A stretch of DNA of 64,000 nt, taken from contig JABVXV010000005.1 of assembly GCA_013365325.1 (NCBI GenBank), positions 434,001 through 498,000 of the forward strand, read 5' to 3'. The stretch is from Dipetalonema caudispina. Lineage: Eukaryota > Nematoda > Chromadorea > Rhabditida > Onchocercidae. The notes under the pieces were generated by a model, which worked only from the letters and a program-made list of their open reading frames with translations, did not search any database and had not been told where the DNA came from. Positions 27,001 to 39,600 of this stretch are shown piece after piece. The position numbers and the translations under genes are program-made. How positions within the stretch are numbered: position 1 is the stretch's first letter; every line of letters starts with the position of its first letter.

Positions 27001-27249
27001 GTTTTCCTGACTCATTATTTTTTTTCTATTGAATGTTAGGTTTTTAATGATTCAGATATCACAGTTATGAAGAACAGAATTTTATTATAGGGTAAAAGAG
27101 AATCAGATATGCTGGAGATAAAAACATTTGGTCAGCGACATTCGCTATCAAATATAGATAGTAAGGAAAACAACGGAATTTTCTACCTCAGGGACGAAAG
27201 TGAACCTTTACATAATGATGGCATCACTTCTCCCAAAAGACAAATCTAA
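21012..27249 (+). CDS. LRR-Ig single-pass membrane protein with coiled-coil tail (IGLR-like)
   Basis: Exons: 21012-21140, 21403-21558, 21795-22085, 22560-22859, 23376-23494, 23769-23911, 24265-24551, 24814-24997, 25120-25244, 25459-25578, 26038-26235, 26666-26887 and 27091-27249. All phases close, giving about 810 aa. Order: signal peptide (1-25); Cys-rich LRR cap (PCRMYGCLC); leucine-rich repeats to about 330 (LDLSSNRLTRI, LNLSSNQ); C-terminal cap (NNWSCDNCLNKW); one Ig domain at 390-475 with the Cys-Trp-Cys pattern (ILPCDAY, EWW, YRCVVSN). A membrane span lies near 499-527, followed by a 280-residue cytosolic tail rich in charged helix. This matches the C. elegans iglr family, whose member IGLR-2 partners PAQR-2 in membrane-fluidity control; which paralogue this is cannot be said. 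Exons 9 and 10 encode similar ~40-residue units. The start lies one base behind a CAG acceptor. Confidence 0.88.
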
Positions 27250-27630
27250 ATGTTTTTGTTTTATTCTTATTGTCTTTATCTTTATAGCTGACTATGTGAT
27301 TAGCAGCATTTTAGTTCCTAGGATTTTCAATTTTTTACTTAATATTAAGTGTAGATTTTTTCTACCTTTTTTGATTGTTCTTAGAAGATTGGGATTATTG
27401 GTTACCTTGGAATGAATGAGAATGGATTACATAAAGAGTTAACTCTCTGTGCCCTTCACGCAAGACCAATAAATCTCAGTCGTCACATTTTCAGAAGTTG
27501 AATGTCTATTTTGTAGAAACTTTTTTATAAGCTGTTATAGCTACATATCGTTGTTATATGTGTTTTCTATGATACTGTTATACATATTGTTTTGCTAGAT
27601 ATGCAGATTTCTATTGTTTCATCTTACTGA

Positions 27631-27636
27631 AATAAA
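27631..27636 (+). other. Candidate polyadenylation signal of the LRR-Ig gene
   Basis: AATAAA lies 380 bases after the stop at 27247-27249. Confidence 0.4.
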
Positions 27637-28267
27637 AAGGAATATGACGGGATACCATACTTTTGGTGATACGAATTAGTATTGTGAACTGAATATCTCT
27701 TGATTTCGCTTAGAAAGTGGTGCAAAAAACGTCTGATTTTCGGGTTGTTCTATCATATATGTTACCTTCAGACTTTCTTTGAAATATTTAATTGTAAAGT
27801 GCCAACGTGATTTTTATATGTCGTTGAGCCACTGAATCAGTGCATATCCTATGATGTTCATCTAACTGGTTAAAAAAATTATAATTGAATATGGAAGTGT
27901 ACATGTGCATTTCTAGTTCTCCAAGAATCTCAATTTCAAAACTGTTAATTCTTTTGATCTGAACAGTTTGAGGAATTGTTAACTGGGTCTCAATTGAAGT
28001 GAAATATTGCCAGTATTATCTGCATTTACTGATTCTGTACGTACTCTTCTAATTTAGTTCGAGATTTCTGAGCTATATTGACGCAGTGGAAGTTTCTTTG
28101 AACTATTTCCTCGTTTATTATTCGAGATGTCAAAGAGTATGTGCAAATAAAGAGAAGATATTGAGTGTATGAATGCATTCCAAATGTAACCATATCGATC
28201 CATGGATATCATCACATTTCGCACACATTATCAACTGTGGGAGAAGAGAATGATTGTCACAGAGAAT

Positions 28268-28413
28268 CTGATTAGCTACTGATTTGAGTGAATTTCCGGT
28301 AAATGAATATGAAGGAATCTGGACAGGAAATGTTTTGAATATTATGGAACTGTAAAGAAGATAGGGGCTGATAGTTTTATTTCCTATCCATCTTGAAGTC
28401 AGTAGCTAATCAG
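28268..28413. repeat. 15-bp exact inverted repeat flanking 116 bases
   Basis: CTGATTAGCTACTGA at 28268-28282 has its exact reverse complement at 28399-28413, and the match extends by two more bases outward (AT). This is the shape of a small foldback or MITE remnant. I see no clear target-site duplication. Confidence 0.75.
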
Positions 28414-30656
28414 ATATTTCTATAAAAGAAAAAGTATTTAAATTTTGGCAAACAAAATTAATATGAGGAAACTGTACTCAGGAAATGATAACGCACTTTT
28501 ATCAGTTGATCAAGAAATCAGAATTACCCTAATCAATCGCATTAAACGGAAGTTGTCTGTTAGCATTCAAATATTCAAATCTACCACACAGAATGATCAG
28601 CAACAGTTTGTTAATGTTTCCATTATTTTATTCCGGATTTTCGCAGCAATTCACCGTAAATGATAAGAACCGTATCATTAAATTCATGCAATATCTAAAG
28701 GATAAATTCAGCTTGAAGCTTGGGTCACTTTCTTATCTCAAAAATTAGCCAAATTTTAAGTGATCTTCCCCCTTTGTACTTTCACCTTTTACATATCATC
28801 AACTTTTACATGCTGTTTTTTTTTCCTCATTTCGTGCTACCTTGTTCACAATTAGCCCTACTAGATCGATTCATCTTAGACGATGGATACCTGTTTCCTG
28901 GAGAACACCAAGAACAACTATTAATCGTTGGCTCATCTCTCGTGATTGATCCTTGCCATATGCCAGGCCAGAGTTGCTTCTTCCGATCTCTTGTTACTCC
29001 TATGATGTTCTTCACATCTGTACGCTTCCGTAATATCTCATTCATTATGCACTGTTGAAATAAGGTTCTAAATATCCGTTCTCCGATCGACACTACTTCC
29101 CTGCCAACTTCCCTTCGACCTCAGTTGTCATTCACAATTTGCTTCATATATCAGAACCAGCAGGATTGTAGTTTAAATAAATTCGCTGTCTTCTGTTATT
29201 CAATGATCTACAAACTGGCCTTATTCATTCGGAAATTATCTTGTTCTCCTGATCTTTTCTCTTCCTTATCATTCCGTTAGAAGTAAACCGGAATTCATAC
29301 ATTCCAGAGTGTATGAAATAAATGAAATACTTTTTCATCCACTTTATGTATCTTTAAGTTTAATGGGAATGTTGTAATTTGCAGAAGTTGTCATAATTTT
29401 CCATTATCGATAAGACCAATTTTTTCACTTATGTTTATAGAAAGTATATAATTCAATTATAGGCATTGCAATTTATGATGTTCGAAGTAAATTAGGATAA
29501 TGGGTTCTAAATTAGAAAGTTAACAAATCGGTATCTTTCACTAGACAGTGGTACTTCTTTAGAATCTCTGGCTCTTTTTTTTAAGTTCATGCTAAGAAAC
29601 CGAATCCTGAACTCTTTCTGGAAACAGCCATCATATCTCCGGTCTTTTTTTGAAAAAAAAAGGAATAAGAAATAATGATTCTTTCAAATATTTCAAGTTT
29701 AGCTTGTAAAACTGGAATTAAGATGAGCTGTTGAGGATCAATTTCAAATCATCATAAACACCTATTTACATTAAATTTCAAAAGGCGGAATATATGATTA
29801 CAACTCTACAACTCATCCCTATTGATATGTATGTGGGTGTTGAAAGGCCAAACATCAGGTGACGAGATAAGAAGAAGCTTCACCTTAAACTTAAACTTAT
29901 GTTATGGGATAACTAGATCGCTGATTGGATGAATAGTTCGATAAATCTCTTCCCTTTTGCAATTTTAATCTAAATCTTTTAGCGCTTTTCGTCTGATCCA
30001 AAGCCGATTTTTTTTTTTTTTTTTTTTTTCATTTCGGAAGCTTTCTTCCAATTAAGTGATGCTCTATGATATAGTATCTCTATTATTTGTAGTTTGAAGA
30101 TATCGAACTTTGGGGAAAATTCGACAAAATCCATACTACGACTAATTAATTAATTTTATCAGTTTGTTTAAATTTCGTTTTAAATTCATTGCTCATCTTT
30201 GATAGAATAAATAAATTCATTATGAACATTCCGAGAAATGAATTATATTTTTTTAAGAATTGAATTGAAAAAAGAAATGATCGCTTAAAACAGGTTAAAA
30301 TTCATTGTGATGAATGAAAATTTTTCGAGAACAATGTAATCATTATTCGTTGCGAAGCAGTTGCTGTTTATCGCCTGAGTTATTGCATACTATGCGATGT
30401 TAAATCATTTCCTATTCGCAACTCTTTCGTCCATATGCTTGCTTTACAAACACGAAAGAGTTGAATTTGAATTAAAATTAAATTTAGTTCATTAAAATTG
30501 AGTCATACTGTTTTAACGTATATATTAGCAACCTTGCACAAATGCAATTTTAAAGAAGGAATTCATTCATTATATCACTTACAAAAGTTTTGTTTAAGGG
30601 GGGAGAGAGAGAGAATTCCGATTGACATCAAAGTCTCCCTGGATTCAGGAAATGCA

Positions 30657-33600
30657 ATGAAGAAGTCGGGAATTATAGAGAATGAAGCAGATGAATCGGA
30701 TTCCTTATCTGATGATTCTAACTATCATAAACCGTTGCGTAGAAGGAGAAGTGCGACTGTATCACCTGCAGCAGGAACTCGTTTCAGGCATCACTCCAAG
30801 AGCAGGTTTAATTTTCATTATCAATATAGACGAGCATTACTTTCCGGAAAATCATTCTCCACACACGCAATTCTGGTAATGCTGAAATGAAGTAATAATA
30901 ATAATAATAGTAACTGAGATTATTCGTAAAATGATTTTCAGATTTTTCAACGTCAGCGCTTGGCTTTATATTTGTATTTCTAACTCACATTTACGAATTG
31001 TTTTTGAAATGTAACCTCGAAGTATTTCCAATTTCTATTTAGTAATTTCATCGCATTGTTCAAATCGATAAAGATTGGACAGTTTGTAGGAACACATAAG
31101 TTTAAGAAGTATATCCATACGTTTTACGTGAGTTGAGTAAAGTTCAGAATGAAAAAAGTTACAGCCATCCGAACTGTATGAGCCAATTTTAAATTAGTTG
31201 ATCGATAAAATTGAAAATTGAATCAGCTTAGCAAAGTATTGTTATACTTATAGTTGTGTAAATTCATCGTGGTATTTGAGTGATTATTACGGGAAGCCTT
31301 CTGACATTTTAACTTATTAAAAGACAATGAAAATATTATGATCATCTTGAAAGCAATGTTTTTTTTTTCGTCGGTAATTAACCTCGCCAAACATGGAGAA
31401 ATTTCCCCTAAAAAGTTGCATCAAATGGTACTAACAAGAATTATGGGAATAATTTTAGTATTACAATAAATCTGTTTAGACGACGTTCCGAATTGAATTT
31501 GATAACGCACAAACAGGCTCCTTCGCTAAGACGACCTGATGGATCACGTATGTTTATCAAATTTTCGGGAAAATTATAACATGCAAATTCTTTGTACTAT
31601 AGAAAGTCAAGAGTTTAGGAAAAAAAAAAAAAAAAACGTTGAGATGTTTTAATAATGGTGCTTCCTGTAGTTAGCAGCTTAGAATTTAATGGTCAGTGCT
31701 ATTTTTAGTTGGGTTGATAAGATTATAAAGGATAAAACGAATTATTTCATTGAATTTTAGGTAATTTTTTAGTTCTTCAGACGTATCGCCAAGATATGAA
31801 CACAAAGACAATTTACGGAAAACAAACAGTATGCCAAGTTTTGAACAAACACAACAAGTATACATCTACATATTTTTAAATATCTTTTATTCGTCTAGAA
31901 ATTTTCCGAAATTCAGCATTGCTTAAAACCGATAATATTGGAAGTTGTAATCATGTGACAGTTTATATTTTATTTTTTTTTTCTATCAAAATATGTGACA
32001 TTAATGTCGCTGCAAATTTCGGAACGAATATTTTTCTGAATTGCTTGTTAATTGTACTTGGCATTTTTAGGCACATGTAGAAGCAATACGCCAATTGCTG
32101 GACTTATTCCCGATCTCTCCTTGTAATCAGAGTTCAAGTGTTCACGAGGTAAATGAGTTCGTTTCGGAAAGTCGGAAAATATTGTTCCGCCAAATGGTTT
32201 TAAGAAAATAAAAACAAAATATTGAAGCAGAGAGATTATTTGCATAAATATGAAAAACTAAAATGTTCTAAAATTTCTACAAAAATTTGAGAAAATATCT
32301 AAAATAGTTGGCAAATTTTGATATATCTTTTTTTTACATTCAATTACACCACTGAAATAAAAAGAAAAATTATTTAAGGTATGGCAGCCTCATCGACAGA
32401 ATTTAGTGCCAAAAATGGTCGAATCAGAATCCGAAGATGACATCATCAATACAGACATCGAAGAGTTGCGTGATGCGGCGGAAAGTATCCAGTCGTTACA
32501 ACGTGTCCTGAAGGTTCCGCCAGAACCAACGAATATAAACGGTATCTTTTTATATTAATCAATGATTTGAAATAGTTGAAAAAACATCTTTGGACTACAA
32601 ATATCATACATTTGTTAATATATTTCAAAGTTATTCCTTCATGTCAAAATTCTTTACTGTTAAGTTTGAAATTTACAGTTTTGAGAAAACTTCCTTAAAA
32701 CAAAGTCAGCAGGAAATACCATTGCTTATTAAAAGGTTTAATTTATTGAATCCAAGTGATTTCTTGCCTATTCATGCGACGATATTTGCTCTTTGCTATG
32801 AACATAATTTATTTAACCCACTTGAATGAAATCATTAATTACTCTTACAATTTCCAGATCAACGTTTCCGCATTAATTTGAAACAGTATGCATGTTATGT
32901 TTATCACACCCACTCCTATTTTAATCATTAATTAATTAATTTTTTTCGTTTCATTCTTTTATTAGAACTTCAACCTGTTTCCAGTTGAAATGGTTGATAG
33001 GAGAACCGATTGTCCAGCGGAAGGAGATTCAAGTTCGGAAAGTCTTCGTCAATCCGGTATTGCATCACGATTAGGTGGACATCCACGTGGTGTCATCCAA
33101 TTCCTTCCATCTGCGAAACAGACTGAGTTTTTCCCAACATTGGACACATACAATACGTATAATAAAAATAAGACAATGGATAAAAAAAGTTTGTTACGAC
33201 GAAAAACATCTCTTCCAGAAATATATGATCAGGTTGGGTAGTTCGATTTTTGCTTTAATTTATTTTAACATTTTGAAAGTTAAATTCAGTCTAATAGTGA
33301 CTTAACAAGTGACTGGAATATCCCCGAGAAGTTTTTAAAAATTTCAAGCATAATGGAACAATTGAGAGATAAATATTTCTTCATTTATTTCAGGTATGTA
33401 ATTCTAGTGATATTATCCGGCCAAAAGCAGTGAAGTATGTTTTTATTCTCTAAAGCTGAAAATAAATATTCCATGATGGATAACATCTTGAGAAGAATTT
33501 TGGAAATGAAATTTTTTGTGAATTTCATTGAGGTTGCAAGGTTTTGTTGTCAAATGGCAAAACGGCGTGATTTTTTAATTCGGGTGATTTTTCTATTCTC

Positions 33601-36600
33601 TTTTCATCAATCAGCAATATTAATGTCATACAATTTTAGCAATGCTTACAAGAGTGGTCGATGGTCATTTCGTAATGATACTTCAAATCTACCATATTCA
33701 TCGAAAAATACTGAACTCATGGAACAAAAAACGCCTATAGATTCACTAACTGGTGTTAGTCGTTTCTCAAAACTACTGAGATCATTGCGTTCCTCCAGAC
33801 AAAATTCACCGGAACCTCAAACTTCCAATTCATGGTAAAATTTCATCAAATCTTACTAATTTACATACTTAGTTTCAAGTTTTAAGAAAAAAGAATTGAA
33901 TTTCTAGTGGAATTATTTGAAGCAATTAGAAAAAATCATTTTTGGTTTAGTTTCATTTAAAAATATAGAAATACTATGTAGAAGATGTATATTTGTGTGT
34001 GTGTGATATGATGTTATCAGTTGTTGGGTAGCCTAGCCTAATTTTTTTTTCGAGTTATAAACAATTAAGGTTTTGAATTCCATCTTTAGTATTCGTTGAA
34101 TACGATGAGCTTATTAAGAAAAGAGTAACTATGAATGGGTTCATCGAAATTACAGGAATCCTTTGATTTATACGACAACTTCCAGCGGTTTAACCAATCC
34201 AATGATGCAAGCCGATGTGTTACTTTGGAGGAAACGTTCTCGAACATCGATGAGAAGACATAATGATGTCCGCAATATGGCTATTAGGGAACTTTGTGAT
34301 ACCGAAAAAACATTCGTTGAAGATTTGGAATTTCTCACGCAGGTTCGATCGCCATCACTTCATTGATAGTTTAAAGTTTAAATCTAAATCGGTTTAAACT
34401 GATTAGAATGCGCTTGAAATGATGAAAAACGCCATGAATGCCTTATTTCCTTATTTTAAGACTGAAATACCATCATTGTTGTACATTTTGTCAACCTTAT
34501 TTTTCCTGACCTTTCACACGCTTTTTGTTAATTTTGCTCAGTTATAGAAGTACATGCGACCTCTACGACAGCCATTAGAGTGCACGTTGATAGATCCCAT
34601 CCTGGCTGATAAAATTTTCTACAAGGTTCCAGAAATCCTAATTCACCATCAGGTTGTCTTTCTTCTAAAGTTATCCTCATTATTTGAATCTTACCGTTCC
34701 GGTTTTTTTCATTTGGTTCTTTTCCTGATATCATAAACGACAAATCTTGCTGTTTGCCCCATACATCATTTCTTGAAATTTAAAAAAAACTTTTTTTTGT
34801 AAACTTTCCGAAGATATTTTCAATATTTAATCATTACATGGATTAATATAACCAGTTTTTTATTTCTTACTCTAGACAACTTTTGAGAATAATTTAATTT
34901 CTTTATTTCTCATTTTTCAATAAATCTGGTACTGGAAATAATTTTATACGTTTTTTCTCAATTTTCAGCACTTTTTAGCAGCATTGTGCGATAGATTGGA
35001 TACACTTCAAACAGATACAAGAATCGGTGATGTACTTCTTTCTCATGTATGTCGAATTTAATTAAGAAATAATGACGAAAATCATGTTTTTTCTCCTCCA
35101 TCTGAAAATTCGGGCTTGATGTATTATTCAATAAAATGTTGCAATATCCACAGGAAGAAATATTGAAGATACAAAAAAATTAAACTGATGTATTAATAGA
35201 AATTATTGCTCATTATTTCAAATTCTTTAATCAAGAAGCTTTCTAATTACTTCTGGCACCAAAAGTTGTTGTATTCCATGAATTGCTCCAAGCTAATAAC
35301 TGTTTGAAGACTTGGCAGCTCTGCACCTTTTCGGATTAGTTTTGGTTGGAAAAAACTTACTGGGAGTAATAGTCATTTCCATTATTTCAGTGATATTTTA
35401 CTATTAGGATTCTTAAAAAAGGCCGAATTTTTGAGTAATAAATATGATTGATTTTCAGTTCCGGAAGCAGTCAATGGTTGATACATATATTGCATTCGTT
35501 GATAATTTTAAATTTTCCAAACAAAGTATAAAACAAGCACGTGAACGTCCTGCATTTGAAAAGTATTATATGGTAATGTTCTTATACTTAAAGAGAGGAA
35601 AGAACATTTTTCAATTTAACTCATTAAATGCTTGTTGTATTTTAGTTTTCTTGTTTGTTACTTATTATGCTACTTCTTACTGTGATCTGACCAATACAAC
35701 GTGAAAAACGTGAAAACAACAGCAGTACGCATACTGACACTTTTAACTATTCAGCCAAATCTAACTCCTATTTCAACAGTAGTTTTTTTTTTTATACATA
35801 GTTAAATTATGTTAAAGACTGTATCAAAACTTAGGGCTGAACTTCTTATTAGTTGGAAAAGCAGTATAATGGTGCCTTTTCAGCGATGTCGACGAGATCA
35901 TCGGAATAAACTGGACTTGGATTCTTTACTTATTTCACCTATACAACGAGTTCCACGTTATGAATTAATTGTAAAGGTTGGAATTCTTATATTTTGAATG
36001 TTTTATAAAGTGATTGGTCATAAATTTAAGCATTCAAAAGGTTGTTTATTATCAATTTTTCTCGGACATTCAATATAGAACGGTCATATCTCCTGTGAGT
36101 TTTCTGCAGCACAGTTGAAGACCTTAATATTTAAATCTCGAGAGATTAATTGCAGCAAATAATTAAACATACATCAGTGGAGCATGCTGACTATGATAGC
36201 TTATTGTTGGCTCAAAAATACATCCATGAATTGGCAACCAAAATTAATCGTCAAAAAGAAGAAAGTGAAGAAATGGAGCAGCGGCTACGTGAAATTGAAG
36301 CGATCGTTGATGGTCTCGATGATGTTAGTATCAGGAAATTTCATTAATTTAATCATTTTAAGTTATTCCTCATTCATTTTTAAGATTTGATAATTTGTTG
36401 AATGAATTTTCAGTTGGTGACAACTGGACGATCATTCAATCGTTATGATGTTGTAACAATTCTGGGTACAAAGGAGAACAAACAGCGTTGTCTATTTCTA
36501 ATGTCTGATCAGATTATCGTAACAAGTGTGAGGAGGAAATCACCACCCTCGTAAGTATTTGCTTCAAATTATTATTGCTCCAAAATCTTGTATTTTGAAG

Positions 36601-39600
36601 TTTGAAATGATGCAAATATTATAACAAAATTAGAACAAGAAATTTTCTGTTTCTGTTTGCAAATTTTATGGATTGGTAATTTCGAGAATGTTCATAAGCA
36701 GTTGATAATTGAATGAGAATTCACTTGCAATTAGATTCCCAACCCGACTGATTCCAAATAATGAATTGAAAATATTAGTAACATATTTTTAAGGCGTAGA
36801 TATCAGATTTATCAGAAAGAGTATTACTAAAATTTTCAGATTTCACTCACCAGATTTCTTAGATAACAATCGTTTTAAACTACTTTTCAAGATCTCACTG
36901 GATGATGTTGTAATTGCTAAAGGTGACAATTTCGCTTACTATTTGTAAAAAAAAGCAGTCAAATCCTGAAGATGACAATATCTAAATTGAAAGCCAAAGC
37001 TAAGATAGTATTTTATGTTTAACAATTTTACAATAAACTTATAAAGTATAAGTAGAAAAAAGACCAGAAATTCTGGCCTTATAATAAACAACAAATAAAA
37101 AGATGCTACGTGAGCTATAAATAGACAATGTTATATTATTAGTGAACTATTGGACTATTCGATCAAGTTCGAAGTGTGATGAAAATATTTTCTGGTTGCT
37201 ACACCACAGGTATTTCAGATACTTTGTCACTGTTGCATACGGCTGAAATGGAATTGCAAAATGCGCAAGAAGATATAAATATTGTGAATAAAATGTCTGA
37301 ATTATCGAAATTGCTGAAAAAACCAAATATCGTATGTTTTGTCTGATGTATAATCTTCTAGTCTAACTGAGATAACTTTTTATTCTTCTGAGAAGAAGGA
37401 TTGTAAATTAGATTATCAAGATGATGGGAAGATAATCAGTAGTAACATGATATCTTATTATAGATTGTAAGATATTTTTGCAGGAACTAGCAAATATGTT
37501 AGAAAATCTCGAAACTGAAACGATGCGTCGAAAACGGGTCCTTCAGGAACAGCTGACATCAGATCCATTATTGACCATAGTGCAACTACAAGTTACAACA
37601 ACGTACTTATCAATTCTATAAAGCCTTCCTTACATTTCTTTCTGCAAATTTTAAAGAATTTTGTGTTAAATTTCACAAGTTATCTTAGAAAATTTACCAG
37701 ATTTTTGATCTAAATGTGATTTGTTCAAATCATTACCGAATCTTTTCTTTACCTTACTTATACCTTTTGCTTTTAGGTAATGAAAGAGGAAGCACCGCAC
37801 AGTGACTTGACCTCAAAAAAAAAAGAAAGAAAAAATGGAGTAGATTAGTAATTTTGTACTGGCTTCCAGCCATAACCCAATCCATTTTCGTCATCACGCT
37901 GTAATAGGGTGGGAAATTCGGAGAAGATATTTCTATTAATTGAATTAACAAAAAAGATATATCTAATTCTCATCGGAATCACTGATAATATGATCGGAAG
38001 GAACTTAAGAGCGGTGTATAGTTATATTAACAAGCTATATCAGCATTAGGTAGTGTGATACAAAGTAAACTTTACTTGATTACAGGAATGGTGTTGGCGT
38101 ACTCGTAATGCAATTCCCTAGTGCTGATCGACGAGCCATTTGGGAGAATGCATTGATAAAAGCGAAAACTACGCTAAGTACTCATTTATACATTTATATA
38201 TTTTACCCTAATTATTTCCGAAATTGACGAATTCATGTATTTATACAATTTTCTGAACTAATTTATGCTTAGAATTGTTTGCAGAGAATGAAATGCAAAA
38301 TGAAGAAAGGCCAAATCATTTGAAATCGATTGTAACACATCGAACTCGTCCTGGGCTTACGGTTAATTTCATTTTTTTTTGTTGAAACTTAAGTCTGTAT
38401 TGTTGCCATATGATAGTGCAACTCTTTTTTTTTGTTATATTGATGTACTGCATTGCATTCTAAGTTTGCATATTGCAGGTCGAGAACTTCTGATTAAATC
38501 TATAATACTTTTTTTTTTTTTTAAATTTTCAGTTCTCTGTAGCAGCGGCAACTCTCGGAAAGAGTGCAGAAGGAGCGCCAAATGTTTGGGTCTGTGCATC
38601 AGATAAATTTTCCGGTCAGGTTGCTGTCATAAATGTAAACGGTGAACCAACTATAGAAAGCACCACAAGCATTGGAAATGCAGCAATTGTTGCAATCTGC
38701 TCCGTACCCGCTCCAAGGTATTACTTTTTTAAATTGGTCATTTATGGTCGGATAACCTAATAGTGATCTATGTTTTGTGGGATTAAAGATTTTGCATGCT
38801 TATCGTTATTTACCTTTTCCTCTTACTGTGCTGCATACATGTGATCTATTTCCAGAATTACTCTTTAAAAGGTTGGCTTAATTTCAGGAAAAAAAGGAAA
38901 TTAGCGAAATTGGTGGACTCGCCAGCAAGGGATTTACCCGGCCTGGAGCTTGACAGGTTTGTTTTATGAGCTTGCTGCATGATAGTGAAATTTCAGGAGA
39001 TTCCACAGAAACATTTTAAAAAATTTTAGAAAGACAGGAGTAATAAAATATATCTTACTTTTAGCACTTCATCGGAATCGGGTGATTCGGATTTGGAAAC
39101 ACGAAATGTCCAGTCTACTGTTTGGATTGGTAATGAGGATGGCGAGTAAGTTGATTGATTTTCTTAAGAATTACCTTTTGAAATCCAAAAATTTTCAATG
39201 GTCAATAAAAATTCATAGGAAAAAGAGTGTCTGGATGATAGTTCACTTCAATTCCTTATGATATTTGGAAGCATCCTTATTTGAACATAAGAAATAGCAT
39301 TCAGAAGTTGAAGAATTCATCAACAAATGGCTTGATGAATAATTAGTCTTAGTATTCTGTTAATTTGAAAAGTAAGCCTTCGTTGGTTTACGCGTTAATT
39401 TTAAATGTAACACTATTAATTTGTTTGGTAATGGATTACATTTGGTTGGAAAATCCGTTTCGCAATATTTCAAGATGTGATTTAAATTTCAATAAGTCAA
39501 GAAAGCATTTTTGGCGTCCGTAAAAAGAGAAAGAGGAGATTTATCAGAGGAATTGTCATTAAGAAAGTGAAATTAACAAAATACAGCATTTCTCATTTAT

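Larger units (their letters stand above)
27250..30656. other. Intergenic region before the RhoGEF gene
   Basis: No exon chain is supported. A less AT-rich patch at about 28830-29160 is open on both strands (plus 28720-29058, minus 28827-29093) but resembles nothing I know. A T run lies near 30007-30030. Extra 5' exons of the RhoGEF could hide here, since its vertebrate relatives have much longer N-termini. Confidence 0.5.
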
